Of a stretch of DNA of 64,000 nt, positions 1 through 11,560 are shown in pieces. The first letter of the stretch is position 1, and every line of letters begins with the position of its first letter. The notes beneath the pieces are model-generated. The model had not been told where the DNA came from. It saw only the letters and a program-made list of their open reading frames with translations, and did no database searches. The stretch lies in assembly GCA_029582155.1 (NCBI GenBank), contig CM055905.1, positions 65,925,356 through 65,989,355 of the forward strand. The letters are read 5' to 3'. The position numbers were made by a program, and so were the translations under genes. The DNA is from Panopea generosa (taxonomy: Eukaryota > Mollusca > Bivalvia > Adapedonta > Hiatellidae).

Positions 1-3000
1 CCCCAAGATGGGCCCAATAAGATTCCAGAGCCAGATAAAATATGCATTATGCAGCACAAAAACATGTTTATTATAAGAACCAAATAAAATCGGCAGCATA
101 AGGAAATGTCTAAATAAACCAGACATAATAGGCAGCAAATAGCAATGTTAATAAGAACCAGAAAAAAATATGCAATAAAAAGAAATGTTATTAAGAACCA
201 GATAAAACAATGCAGCACTAAGAATGGTAATTACAGCCAGATAAGATAAAACAATGCTGCACTAAGAACAGTTATTACATCCAGATAAAACAATGCAGCA
301 CTAAGAATGGCAATTACAGCCAGATAAAACAATGCAGCGCTAAGAACGGTTATTACAGCCAGATAAAACAATGCAGCGCTAAGAAAGGTTATTACAGCCA
401 GATAAAACAATGCAGCGCTAAGAACGGTTATTACAGCCAGATAAAACAATGCAGCACAAAGAACAGTTATAACAGCCAGATAAAACAATGCAGCGCTAAG
501 AACGGTTATTACAGCCAGATAAAACAATGCAGCGCTAAGAACGGTTATTAAATCCAGATAAAACAATGCAGCGCTAAGAATGGTTATTACAGCCAGATAA
601 AACAATGCAGCACTAAGAACGGTTATTACAGCCAGATAAAACAATGCAGCGTTAAGAATGGCAATTACAGCCAGATAAAACAATGCAGCGTTAAGAATGG
701 CAATTACAGCCAGATAAAACAATGCAGCGCTAAGAACAGTTATTACAGCCAGATAAAACAATGCAGCGCTAAGAATGGTTATTACAGTCAGATAAAACAA
801 TGCAGCGCTAAGAACGGTTATTACAGCCAGATAAAAAAATGCAGCGTTAAGAATGGCAATTACAGCCAGATAAAACAATGTAGCGCTAAGAACGGTTATT
901 ACAGCCAGATAAAACAATGCTGCACTAAGAATGGCAATTCCAGCCAGATAAAACAATGCTGCACTAAGAATGGTGATTGCAGCGAGATAAAACAATGCTG
1001 CACTAAGAATGGTAATTGCAGCCAGATAAAACAATGCTGCACTAAGAATGGTAATTGCAGCCACACAAAACAATGCAGCACTAAGAATGGCAATTACAGC
1101 CAGATAAAACAATGCTGCACTAAGAATGGCAATTGCAGCCAGATAAAACAATGCAGAACTAAGAATGGCGATTACTGCCAGATAAAACAATGCAGTTCTA
1201 AGAATGGCAGTTACAGCCGGATTAAACAAGAAAATTTCAGTGGAACCGATGGATGCTCCCCAAGTGAGAATCAAAGGGCCACAACTCTGTGAAAAATCAT
1301 CGAACTGGAACACAAAAACAATATGCGCATCTGCACTTGGTAGTGATGCATCCTAGCAAGTTTCATAAAATTCCAACCTGAGGTTGTAGAAAATAGCGCT
1401 GACAAGAATTTTGTCAGACACAATTAAAGGGCCATAACTCCGTGAAAAACCATCGAACCAAAACACAAGGACAATATGTGCATCTGCACTTGGTAATGAT
1501 GCATCCAAACAAGTTTCATAAAATTCCAACCAGAGGTTGTAGAGAAATAGCCTGGACAAGAACTTGGGGATGGACGCACGAACGAACAGCAACTATATGC
1601 TTCCCCCCTTTGGGGGAGCATAACAATACAGCGCTAAGAGTGGCAATTACAGCCAGATAAAACAATGCAGCACTAAGAATGGCAATTACAGCCAGATAAA
1701 ACAATGCAGTGCTAAGAATGGCAATTACAGCCAGATAAAACAATGCTGAACTAAAAATGGCGATTGCAGCCAGATAAAACAATGCAGCACTAAGAATGGC
1801 GATTACAGCCAGATAAAACAATGCTGTACTAAGAATGGCAATTACAGCCAGATAAAACAATGCAGCACTAAGAATGGCAATTATAGCCAGATAAAACAAT
1901 GCAGTGCTAAGAATGGCAATTACAGCCAGATAAAACAATGTTGCACTAACTATGGCAATTGCAGCTAGATAAAACAAAGCAGCACTAAGAATGGTGATTA
2001 CAGCCAGATAAAACAATGCTGTACTAAGAATGGCAATTACAGCCAGATAAAACAATGCAGCACTAAGAATGGCAATTATAGCCAGATAAAACAATGCAGT
2101 GCTAAGAATGGCAATTACAGCCAGATAAAACAATGTTGCACTAACTATGGCAATTATAGCCAGATAAAACAATGCAGTGCTAAGAATGGCAATTACAGCC
2201 AGATAAAACAATGCAGCACTACGAATGGCAATTACAGCCAGATAAAACAAAGCAGAACTAAGAATGGCAATTGCAGCCAGATAAAACAATGCAGCACTAA
2301 GAATGGCAATTACAGCCAGATAAAACAATGCAGCACTAAGAATGGCAATTACAGCAGATAAAACAATGCAGAACTAAGAATGGCAATTACATCCAGATAA
2401 AACAATGCAGAACTAAGAACGGCATTACAGCCAGATAAAACGATGCTGCACTAAGAATGGCAATTGCAGCCAGATAAAACAATGCAGAACTGAGAATGAC
2501 AATTACAGCAAATAAAACAATGCAGAACAAAGAATGGCATTACAGCAATATAAAACAATGCAGCACTAAGAATGGCAATTACAGCCAGATAAAACAATGC
2601 TGCACTAAGAATGGCAATTACAGCCAGATAATACAATGCTGCACTAAGAATGGCAATTACAGCCAGATAAAACAATGCAGAACAAAGAATGGCATTACAG
2701 CCAGATAAAACAATGCAGCACTAAGAATGGCAATTACAGCCAGATAAAACAATGTTGCACTAAGAATGGCAATCACAGAAGATAAAACAATGCAGCACTA
2801 AGAATGGCAATCACAGCAGATAAAATATGTAGCACCTAGCATAAGAAATGTCTGTAAAAAACAGATAGCCTATGTATGCAGTGCAAAGAAATATCTGTTG
2901 TAAGAACCAGATAAAATAGTGCAATACAAAGAAATTTCTAAGTACATATTTCATATCTTAATTACGAAATATGCAGTACAAAGAAATGTCTATATAAGAA

Positions 3001-3010
3001 AAACGTCATT
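1..3010. repeat. 39-bp satellite array with decayed edges
   Basis: The core (about 205-2850) repeats a 39-bp unit that includes 'agataaaacaatgcagc' and 'actaagaatggcaatta'. The outer parts (1-205 and 2850-3010) are degenerate units, as expected when array edges escape homogenisation. Because 39 is a multiple of three and the unit has no stop on the minus strand, it reads as long open frames of a 13-residue hydrophobic repeat (FYLAVIAILSAAL). I treat these as by-products of the repeat length. The array is interrupted at about 1225-1622 by a different repeat. Confidence 0.95.
1225..1622. repeat. Dispersed repeat inside the 39-bp satellite
   Basis: This block interrupts the satellite. It holds two diverged copies of a roughly 165-bp unit containing 'gggccataactc', 'gtgaaaaaccatcgaac' and 'aagtttcataaaattcc', and it ends in 'cccctttgggggagcataa'. 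Similar 'gggccataactcc' stretches occur at about 36455 and 47338, so it belongs to a dispersed family. It was either inserted into the array or engulfed by array growth. Confidence 0.7.
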
Positions 3011-3104
3011 CAATTTAAATGTACTTAATTAACTTTGATCGTAAAAAATGTTATTACAACTTATACAAATAACACTCTTTGAACAGCACTGATCATAATT
3101 ATGC

Positions 3105-3225
3105 GAGAAAAAATGTCTTGCTCACAGACACCAAACATGGCCGCGGGGGAGGCTGTGGTGGAGGATCAAACCCATGACCTTCCAATCCGGTTCGATGCTC
3201 CACAACTTGACCATATGCTCCACAA
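3105..3225 (-). repeat. SINE, family S-C (fragment)
   Basis: Minus-oriented. It shares 'tgtcttgctcacagacacc' and 'ggatcaaacccatgacc' with copies at 5560-5775, 42722-42912 and 51020-51190. The head, read on the minus strand, has a tRNA B-box-like 'gggtttgatcctcc'. Confidence 0.65.
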
Positions 3226-3825
3226 AACTTCAATTAAAAAGGTATGGGGAATTTTAAAGTAAATTTTGGGGGGAAAACATGTATGATTTTTGCTTTGGGA
3301 AGATAAGATACCAAATATTAGAGTCTGGAAAGACGAGTGAAGAAAAAAGTATGTAAAAAAAAAAAAAAGTCAAAGAACCTGATAAAGTGATACATGTTAA
3401 CTTCACAAGTCATGCCGCAAGAAAACATGTCTAAGAAAAAGAACGACGCAACAAAAATGTGTACAAAAAGCAATAGTAAAAACAACATAAAAACAAAAAA
3501 ATGAAAGGTAAAAATTAAATGAAATATAGTATATTTAATATTTATCAGTGTCCCAGATAAGCTTTTCTTCAAAAGAATATTTGGCTCCTTAAAGATGCAT
3601 GCAATGCTTATTTTCAAAATGTTAACTGTAAAAAAATAATATTTAAATCAAACTGATATTTCAAATAAACCAAACAATTCTGAAATTGTTGATATGCAAT
3701 GCGTATTTCAGCCCTTTCTTTAAATTTCAATGTTTTATTCAGAAAATTTTTAAGCTTAAATACCTTGAAATTGTGCTATCTGGAGCCATGTATATAATTC
3801 AATATATAATATAAGATACAATAGA
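3226..3825. other. AT-rich stretch, no gene seen
   Basis: No coding signal. A segment around 3495-3545 ('aatgaaaggtaaaaatt' and onward) is repeated at about 3903-3953, so local duplication took place here, possibly together with the exon remnant at 3826-3900. Confidence 0.6.
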
Positions 3826-3900
3826 CAGACATGGATCTTGAAATCGCAAAAGTTTATAGGTTAATAATACAGGAACTTTTCTCTCCTTTGTAACGTAAAA
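3826..3900 (-). pseudogene. Broken copy of the hemicentin-like exon 3' end
   Basis: Read on the minus strand, this aligns with the last ~75 bases of the exon ending at 4010, including the run 'tagacagac' and the pattern R-R-E-K-x-L-Y. In the frame of the real exon it has an in-frame TAA after L-Y-Y, and the donor reads CCAT|GTCTGT instead of CCAG|GTCTGT. It looks like a partial duplication about 180 bp downstream of the real exon that has since decayed. Confidence 0.65.
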
Positions 3901-4009
3901 CACAAAAAATGAAAGGTTAAAAATTGAAATATAGCATATTTGATATACAGGTATATACATAATATAATTTAATACAATAATATAAAATACAATGTGATAA
4001 TAGACAGAC

Positions 4010-4283
4010 CTGGATCATGGAATGGCACTAGTACATAGTTATACAGGGGCTTTTCCCGCCTGCGTAACGTAGTTCTCATTATTTTTGCAGCACCCGCTAT
4101 AACCTGCACTAAATCGTCGTACATGGACCCGGTAATATCAAACACGAACGCCAGCGACGCTGCCCCGTCTGGTACATTGCCATGACTCTGGCCTGTCACC
4201 GTGGGTACAGGACATACTAGTACTAATGTCACTGCCAGACAAGCTAGCATAGTTAACAATGTTTTCTGCTTTTCACAAAACAT
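4010..4283 (-). CDS. Hemicentin-like secreted VWA protein, first coding exon
   Basis: Ninety-one codons plus one base. Residues 1-32 form a signal peptide: a basic start (MFCEKQK), a hydrophobic core (LLTMLACLAVTLVLV), then a likely cleavage near VTGQ. Residues 42-91 begin a von Willebrand factor A domain of the hemicentin type: the strand SLAFVFDITGSM carries the metal-binding DxTGS motif, followed by YDDLVQVI, an RREKPLYNYVLVPFHDP stretch and a donor (CCAG|GTCTGT, phase 1). Hemicentins are extracellular-matrix proteins with an N-terminal VWA and many Ig domains; many molluscan relatives are short. The rest must lie left of the window, since no second VWA exon is visible in 1-4000. I start at the ATG at 4283; an in-frame GTG lies 15 bases upstream. 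A TATAAATA (minus strand, 4308-4315) lies so close that it would leave almost no leader, so it may be chance, or there may be an upstream non-coding exon. Confidence 0.8.
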
Positions 4284-4624
4284 ATCTAACGATATCACAG
4301 AGATGCTTATTTATAGAAAATCCTCACTTCTAAGTTCTTCCAGATCAATCACATAGCCATAAATTAATGAACCTAAAATATAACCATCGTTAAATTTTTT
4401 TAAAAAATTAATCCATTTTTTTTCTATAAAAATAATATTTCAGTAACTGTTAATTTTTCATCTGTTAAACACAAAAGCAACATTTTTCTTTTCCCCCATA
4501 AAAATCTGTTAAAATTGTTATTTAATTTAGCATGGCTGTACAGATGTTGTGTAACTGGCCGACTCAACAACTAGGTAATGTGTGCAGTGACTCCAGTTAA
4601 AAATACTCAAAAGAAGTAGACTGG

Positions 4625-4850
4625 ATGGAGATAAGATTAAAGAGGGGAACCACATGCTCTACAGAAATCATGAAACAGAGAGAGACCAAATCAACTACGG
4701 ACTAGGCCATTAGAATTAAAGTTTAGTTGTTTATTTCTATAACCATTATCTTTTTTTTTTTTAACCAAATGCTCTATAGAAATCATAAAACACAACGAGA
4801 CTAAATCAACTACAAACTAGGCCATTAGAAATAAAAGTTTGTGCTTCAAG
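4625..4850. repeat. Diverged tandem duplicate of about 70 bp
   Basis: Two copies share 'atgctctacagaaatcat', 'aaatcaacta' and 'aactaggccattagaa' (about 4650-4720 and 4767-4840), separated by a T-run. Confidence 0.6.
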
Positions 4851-4962
4851 TTTCATTAAAATTTTTTTCAACTGTATTATTTTTAAATCTTTGTTTATGC
4901 ACATGTATATTAGCTTTTATTTGAGTGACTTAAAAACAACATTGGAACATAGAAACAAGGTG

Positions 4963-5144
4963 TACAGTCAAACTTGTGTAAGCGGTCACCTCTATTAAAC
5001 AGCCACCTGTCTTAAGCAACCATGTTTTCTATTTCCCATTTCTATGCTTTCAGAGTAAATTAACCTGTATTAAGCAACTACCTGTCTTAAAAGGCCACTT
5101 TTGCTCCTTCCCTTGACTGGCTGCTTAAGACAGGTTTGACTGTA
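4963..5144. repeat. MITE-like element, family M1
   Basis: About 180 bp with inverted ends: it starts 'tacagtcaaac' and ends 'caggtttgactgta'. The inside repeats 'cacctgtcttaagcaac'. Four more copies lie at 9829-10008, 36780-36960, 43218-43394 and 52124-52301, in both orientations. Confidence 0.8.
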
Positions 5145-5559
5145 TATGTATTTTTTGGTTGTTCTGTTTTAAAGAGGCCTCTCTTGTATTGTCGATATTT
5201 TTTTATATTAGCAGTAAAACTAGACATTTATATCAAACATAATTTTATGATGGATATTCTATTCAATAACTTATATTTTATCTTATCTCTGAAGTGTGAA
5301 ATTCTATAATTGTGTTGACCAAAATTGCAACCTGCAACATAGTCATTAATATACTAAAACATTGCCGAATAAAACAGAAAATGCTGACCTGTTTATAAAA
5401 GAATATCTTTTATATTTAAGATAAACTACAAGGACAGAATAAACCATTATCTTCCAATGTGACCTTTCATCTTTATTATTCAATAAGCTTTCCATCATTT
5501 ACTGAACAGAAAGGTTATAGGTCACATTATCAGAAATTTATAGGTCACTAAATGCATCT
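5145..5559. other. AT-rich stretch, nothing recognised
   Basis: No open frame with coding character and no repeat that I can place. Confidence 0.5.
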
Positions 5560-5775
5560 TTAAACTTATTTATTTTACATTGATTGTGAAACAAGTTTTT
5601 ACATTACTACAACTTTAACAAATCGCGCTCAGTCTTCCTGGGTAGAAACAATACTTAGCATATATGGATAAAGTGTCTTGCTCATTGACACCAGATAAGG
5701 CTGTGGCGGAGGATCATACCCACGACCCTACAATATTGGATCCAATGCTCTTCCACTGGGCCATGCACTTTACAT
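5560..5775 (-). repeat. SINE, family S-C
   Basis: Nearly full-length, minus-oriented. The tail at the left reads 'attgtgaaacaagtttt', the middle 'cttcctgggtagaa' and 'gtgtcttgctcattgac', and the tRNA-like head 'ggatcatacccacgacc' lies at the right. Confidence 0.75.
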
Positions 5776-7689
5776 GTACATGTGTTAAAAAAACAATATA
5801 ACATCATAGTATGGACTTTACATGTACAATGTACTGAGTTACATGTACAGGTAAACAATAAAACATCATAGTATGGTAATACAACCATCCCTTGAAATAA
5901 AAGAATTAGCCACAAAGGAACAAAACTGTGCACTTTTATTTAAATATTTACCGATACTAAATTATTTTTTTTATGACATGAGTATGGATATATTTTTAAA
6001 CATATACTTAGTAAATATATAATATGGAAGGCGGCACAACCAGTATCTGAAGATATTTCTTTTATCAAGAAAGAAACTTGTTTAAAAAAAATTTTGAATG
6101 ACAAATATTTTCATGAATTCTCATGGCCTTCGGTGCATTTATAACAATTGATGCTACTCTTAAACGTAAATAAATTGTGTTTTAAAACTATATATTAATT
6201 GATCAGTATTCTTATATGCAAATTTGCTGCTTCACTGACAAAAATTATCATAATTTTTTTTATTCTGTGAGTGAATTGTACAATCAATTCAGTCATCATT
6301 CAGTATTAGAATGGTCACTAGCTATGTGCAAAGATATAAATGCATTGGTACAGGAATTAACAAAAACAATATAATTTTTAACACGGTATTCAAACCCGGA
6401 TTGCCCAAATCACAATCAATATATAAAATCACTATGCCATGCAGGAAATATAACAAGATTGGTTGTATAAACATAATCATTTGCCAGGGTTTAATCAAAC
6501 ATGTGATCCCCGTCAACAGATGTTACACTTTCTAACACTTGACCATGAAGTGCACAATCACATCAAATAATTTTGTCAAGCTGATGTCTAATGATTCTCA
6601 TTTTGTGGCATTTTCCAGTATGTAATATCATGACTAAGGCACTGTGAGAGTGCTTAGCTGGCCTGGACATTTGGGCGCTGGTGTAGTCTAGTGCATATCA
6701 AAGCATGTTGTCGAACGATTTTATTTTTTTTTATTTTATGCCCTCTACTCATCCCTATTACGGCGATTAAATGAGACTATGGTGTAGCCATGCAAATTTC
6801 TTTGGACAAAAAAAATTCAAGGCACTTTCATATTTCATAATTTTATTATGTTTACTATATATTTATTTGTTTATATTTATTGTATTATTTTTGTCTCATT
6901 TTCACAGAGGACCCAAAATTGCTAATTTTTTATTTATTTAAAGAGTATTGCCATGGAAGTATTTATTATGTCAAGTCATGGTAAAAACTGACAGTTCAAT
7001 GTATGCAATAAGTAGATGTAGATTATCCATTCATATAATATCATTGCACAGGTCTTCACTTGATACCACAACTTGCGAGGGGGGCAGTGTGCAAGCAGCA
7101 ATAATAGAAAGATAAACGAGTGTGAATGTAACTTTCTAAGGTAAAGTTGAAATGATAGCCCGTCTCACAAACTGTATTTAATTTGACAATGTGATAGATT
7201 CAACTGACAACGTTCACAACACTTTAAAATTGTTTAAAGATGGTAAAACAAAATATATAACCGTGTATCCGATTTAAATTCTGTCCGAATAATGTATCAG
7301 ATAGTAGCACAACTACAAATACCGTACCTGTTTACCATATATTACGCATTTGCAACATACAATACATAAAGTGTAATTTAATCACGTATTAAGTGATGCA
7401 CATTTATGCTGTTGTATACAAAAAACCAAGTCCATGACTTCGTTTAAAAGATGAGAGCATTGGTTCCGTCTTCGTCTGCTAAGTCACCGGATGTGAAGCG
7501 GACAGGTTTATTTTCAGGCAAAAATTGCAAGCAACTGTGCATTTCCCGGTCAGCTTATAATCGGAACCTGTCCGGGTTTTAGACAGACTTATGTACAACT
7601 TAACAAGTCGTCCCAATGATTCTTATTCTAACTACAATCCTAATTGCTACATGACATTAAAAAGTCAGTAATGGAAAAAACAAAAATTA
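5776..7689. other. Intergenic AT-rich DNA, no gene recognised
   Basis: I see no supportable gene. One 43-codon ATG frame at 7451-7582 lies in a slightly GC-richer patch that also holds an inverted pair ('cggacaggtt' near 7500, 'aacctgtccg' near 7566). It has no homology that I recognise and I do not call it. Confidence 0.5.
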
Positions 7690-7935
7690 GATGGCTTAAG
7701 TTCTAACCTTTTATAGTGGGGCCCTCCAATGGGTTTTGGAGATCTATGGAACACGGCCAATTATTTTTAGATATCTGGGGAACATTCGCAATTACTTTTA
7801 GGGATCCAGGGATCAAAGCCCTAATTTTAGAGAATTTGGGGAAATACTTTTAGGCAACAATGGCAGATGATTTTAGGGATCTGGGGAACAATGGCTATTG
7901 ATTTACAGGATCCAGGGAACAAGGACCACCCCTGG
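7690..7935. repeat. Degenerate tandem repeat
   Basis: Five or six diverged copies of roughly 36-45 bp built on 'ttttagggatctggggaac', grading at the edges into 'ggatccagggaacaagg'. Confidence 0.7.
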
Positions 7936-9060
7936 AAGGACCTTTATAGTGCCTCAGGCCTGCACGTTACTTGTTAGTTATGAATTTAGAGTCAATGAAT
8001 ATGTCTAGCTACTACTAGCCTGATTAAATGAGGCATAAATGGACAGGTTTTGAATATTGGGCTATTCCAAAATAGAGAGGTCCAAGAGTCCCTGAATCAC
8101 TCTACTTGCAACAAATAGACATGCTAATTTCTGGAAATAAACAAAACAATTGTTCTGTTCTTTTATATAGTGTTTATTTTAAAAACATGTGTGTCAACAA
8201 ACTAGTATGGAATGTTCATACCATCACAATATCAAACTTAACTTATAAATCTACATAGAATTGAAAAATAATAATAACAGTACAGCAACATATAATGTCA
8301 ATCTCACTACTGGTATCATATATGTTTTTGAAGCATTTTCATTTGACAATGTCAATTTTTTAAAGACCATTATTTTTCAATAAAACCCCTGGTACCAGAC
8401 TACGCTTAAACATTTGATGGTTGGTTTAATAGTATATGAACAAAAAAGACATGCACCACAGTTCCACACTTATCTAAATAATAAAATACAACAACAAAAA
8501 AATCTTAGTTATTTTTTTCAGTGTATTGTTATATTGATTTCTTTGGTTAAGTGATTTTAACCGGTTGCAACAATTAGACCATAAGTGATTTTGAGAAACA
8601 ATGAAGTAGGTCATAAAATGTTCGAGATATATTTGTTGAAATGAATAACATGTAGTTAAAATTCAGAAGCAGAAGACCGTGAGACAATGTAAATACACAA
8701 AACTTGCTTGTAAATGTCATCTAAAGCATTCCAAATTATGATTCTCTAGGACCACTGTTGCAGAGTTCAGCTGATAATGGAAACAATAACCGTTACAATA
8801 CTTTTGGATATTAAATCTAGTGAATTTAATGTCAGCCAGGACAGAAGTGATTGTATTCCTACGCGTTTACTTTGCAGAGGAAAGTTTAACATTCACTCGA
8901 GGAATCTGAGCAAATTAAATATATATAGGCTTAACTCGAACTACCGCTGACTCGAACTATTTTGTCCAGTCCCATCGAGTTTGAGCGATTGAAGTTCTAC
9001 TGTATCATCATCAGGATTGGAATTAAGGATTTAATTAATTTTTTTCTGTTTGTGTAAAGA
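7936..9060. other. Intergenic AT-rich DNA, no gene recognised
   Basis: No gene seen. A short block at 8925-9005 ('taactcgaactaccgctgac', 'catcgagtttgagcg', ending 'gttctactgta') has inverted 'actcgaact'/'agttcta' character and may be a decayed transposon end. Confidence 0.45.
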
Positions 9061-9144
9061 ATGTTGATTTTTTTGCTTTTGCTTTTGGAGTCAAGTAAAG
9101 GGGGTTATATAAATATCAATACTGTCACATGTGGTTTTAGTAAG

Positions 9145-9515
9145 CAGATCTTAGCATTGGATAATAATTACATGAATTTGATGGATATATCTGTATTTAT
9201 GACAAAAGAAAACAAAAAAATGATATGCAGAATGGTCCTTGAACTTTGACACCTACTTAAATGCCAAACTTCAGCAGATCTTAGAATTGGATGAATTTGA
9301 TAGATATATCTGTATTTATGACAAAAAGAAAACAAAAAAAATATATTCAGAATGGTCCTTGAACTTTGACACCCACTTTAATGCCAAATTTCAGCAGATC
9401 TTAGAATTGGATTAATTTGATAGATATGTCTGTATTTATGACAACAGAAAACAAAAAAGTGTATGTAGAATGGTCCTTGAACCTTGACACATATTTAAAT
9501 GCTAAATTTCAATAA
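9145..9515. repeat. Tandem triplication, about 120 bp per unit
   Basis: Three copies share 'cagatcttagaattggat', 'gatatatctgtatttatgac' and 'agaatggtccttgaac'. Copies 2 and 3 (about 9272 and 9393 onward) are the closest. The small open frame over copy 1 is not conserved in the other copies, which argues against coding. Confidence 0.8.
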
Positions 9516-9828
9516 AATATGCATTCAACTCTAAATATATGGTTTAGTAAATATTATGCTTAATTTATGTAAAAACATTAACATTTGGCCTATAAATCAT
9601 GGCAAATTGTATATACAAATAAATATTTTATACTGAATAAATATGATTTATTAATTACAAACAAGATTAAATAACATTTTAGTAATACATGTATATGTTC
9701 GAGTATTTGTAATATTATGCTTATATCATTTTTTTTTATCATTAAATGCACTTCAGTATTAGACATTTACATTTTGTTATCATGCAAACCAATATTATCT
9801 GTATAAGGGACATTCATATAACCAATAT

Positions 9829-10008
9829 ATAGTCAAACCTGTGTTAATTGTCACATCTATTTAGCAACCACCTGTCTTAAACAACACTTTTTTTAATTAT
9901 CATATTTATAATTTTAGTTTAAATCAACCTGTATTAAGCAACCACCTGCCTTAAGGGGTCAATTTTGTTCTTTCCCTTGAGTGGCTGCTTAAGACAAGTT
10001 TGACTGTA
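9829..10008. repeat. MITE-like element, family M1
   Basis: Begins 'atagtcaaacctgtg' and ends 'aagacaagtttgactgta'. Same length and internal 'cacctgtcttaa' motif as the copy at 4963. Confidence 0.8.
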
Positions 10009-10245
10009 AACTAGTTTTTATTCTACACTGTATTTTTTTCATAATATAGAGCATTGTACAACACAATTTGAAATAGGTAATTATAATGACCCGCGATGAA
10101 GCATTTCAGAATATTGTTATTACAAATATACATTAAATGATGGGATATACTTACTGATTTCAAACATAAAGATGTAACAAGTATGTCATATTGATATTTA
10201 ATATTATTACAAACACTGCACCACTTTGGTACCTGTAAGCACTAT

Positions 10246-10441
10246 TTAACCCTTTACTCCATAGATATGTGTTTTCCCGCATCAATCACAGAAAGCCTTT
10301 GAAAACAGTGCAGGAAGAGTTCTGCACTATTTTCCACTCTGTCAGTTAATATAAACATAATTCACCCATTGCTGATACGTGGAGAATTAATGCTTTCAAT
10401 ATTAGAGGTGTCCAAAGGCGTCTATATAAGTAAAGGATTAA
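10246..10441. repeat. MITE-like element, family M2
   Basis: Begins 'ttaaccctttactccat' and ends 'tataagtaaaggatta', with 'gcaggaagagttctgcac' inside. This copy is shorter than the others (14370, 45421, 49230) and has lost most of the central palindrome. Confidence 0.75.
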
Positions 10442-10739
10442 CCTAAAAAAAGGATTTCCTTATCAATTACTACTACAATTATCTGGAGAGTATATATTGC
10501 ATTTTAATAGTGTAAATTTAAACAATTTTTTTTATTTGATTTACAAATGATTTCTATCAATGACCAAAGACTCGTTTTTCAATTTAAACACTTTGTATAT
10601 ATAAACAGACAAGTTTCTTATAATTTGTTTGCTGTCAGTTTGTAACAATTCAATAGTTTTAAACATACATGGGTTAATATAATAATAACTTTTAAAACAT
10701 ATAGGTCACACATGACATGTTATATGAAAGCATTTCCAG

Positions 10740-10870
10740 TTTGGTGGTGGGAGACCTCAAAATGACTATGGGTAGAACCACTGTCCTTCCCTAAGTAACT
10801 GTAAAACTTTTGCACATAATATTTTTGGACTGAACTGGACTCAAACCCACTACCTCAGCACTGCAGGCCT
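10740..10870 (-). repeat. SINE, family S-E
   Basis: Minus-oriented, with 'gtagaaccactgtc', 'aagtaactgtaaaac' and 'ggactcaaacccactacc'. The last is the complement of a tRNA B box. Related copies lie at 32300, 37188, 42070 and 42250. Confidence 0.6.
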
Positions 10871-11560
10871 TCTAAAATTGCCGGTTTTTCGGTTTTTGGA
10901 CCGATTTCTGAAGTTCAAAACCGGTTTTCGTTTCAAAGTTTAATAAAAAATCGGTCCAAATATTTTCAAAGTTCAATAAAAAATCGGTCCAGATATTTTC
11001 TATCGGTCGTATAAAATCTCATAAATTGCTCTTATCATGCCATACTGACCTGTGAAATACGCCTTGCGGCAATACCATTTGACCCAATAATCCGTTTCTT
11101 TTGTCACCTGCTGTGCGAAATGATGTCAATTTCGACCAAACCATTGACGGTATTAGGGGAGTTTATCGGAAGAGTCTATCGCTATGAAGCACGCCTCCGA
11201 TGTGTGATCAGCGACCCATAGCATTCTGTCGGTTCATCAAAAGAAAGTGTTTGCGTCCGTAATTTCTTTGATACACCGCTAACCAAAGCTGGGACGGTCG
11301 GACCGAATATTGTTTGCGTCATTAAAATATTTGATAAAACGTGCCGCGTTACTTGTTTGTTTCATTTTTTTTTAAAAAAATAATTTAATTATAAATTGAT
11401 GACATTAATTAATGAAAGTGAACCCGGACCAATTTTGTTTTGATTTGGGACAGGTTCGGAATGATTTATTTTGGTGGTTGAACCGTTACATTGGTTTCCA
11501 CGGTGATTATTTCACGCAGCTTCCGGAACTTGCATCACTTCCGGTTCGATCGATCATTTT
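10870..11560. other. Unexplained GC-richer island with 'cggtttt' repeats
   Basis: The left part repeats 'taataaaaaatcggtcc' and 'accggtttt'. The middle (11040-11340) is richer in GC and CpG than its surroundings, and the right part carries 'cttccggaacttgc' and 'acttccggttcgatcgatc'. No frame on either strand is long enough to call. It could be a decayed DNA transposon or the promoter of an unseen transcript. Confidence 0.4.

Noticed and set aside
231..2328. Two long minus-strand frames (360 and 270 codons) as membrane-protein genes
   Set aside because: They consist of the 39-bp satellite read in its one stop-free frame, with no start context, splice sites or non-repeat domain.
4308..4315. 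TATA box for the hemicentin-like gene
   Set aside because: The predicted start would fall almost on the start codon, leaving no leader; kept only as a remark in the exon entry.
7451..7582. 43-codon ATG frame in a GC-richer patch
   Set aside because: No homology, no splice or promoter support, and an inverted repeat inside it suggests a decayed element.
9061..9249. 62-codon plus-strand frame
   Set aside because: It overlaps the first unit of a tandem triplication whose other units do not keep the frame.
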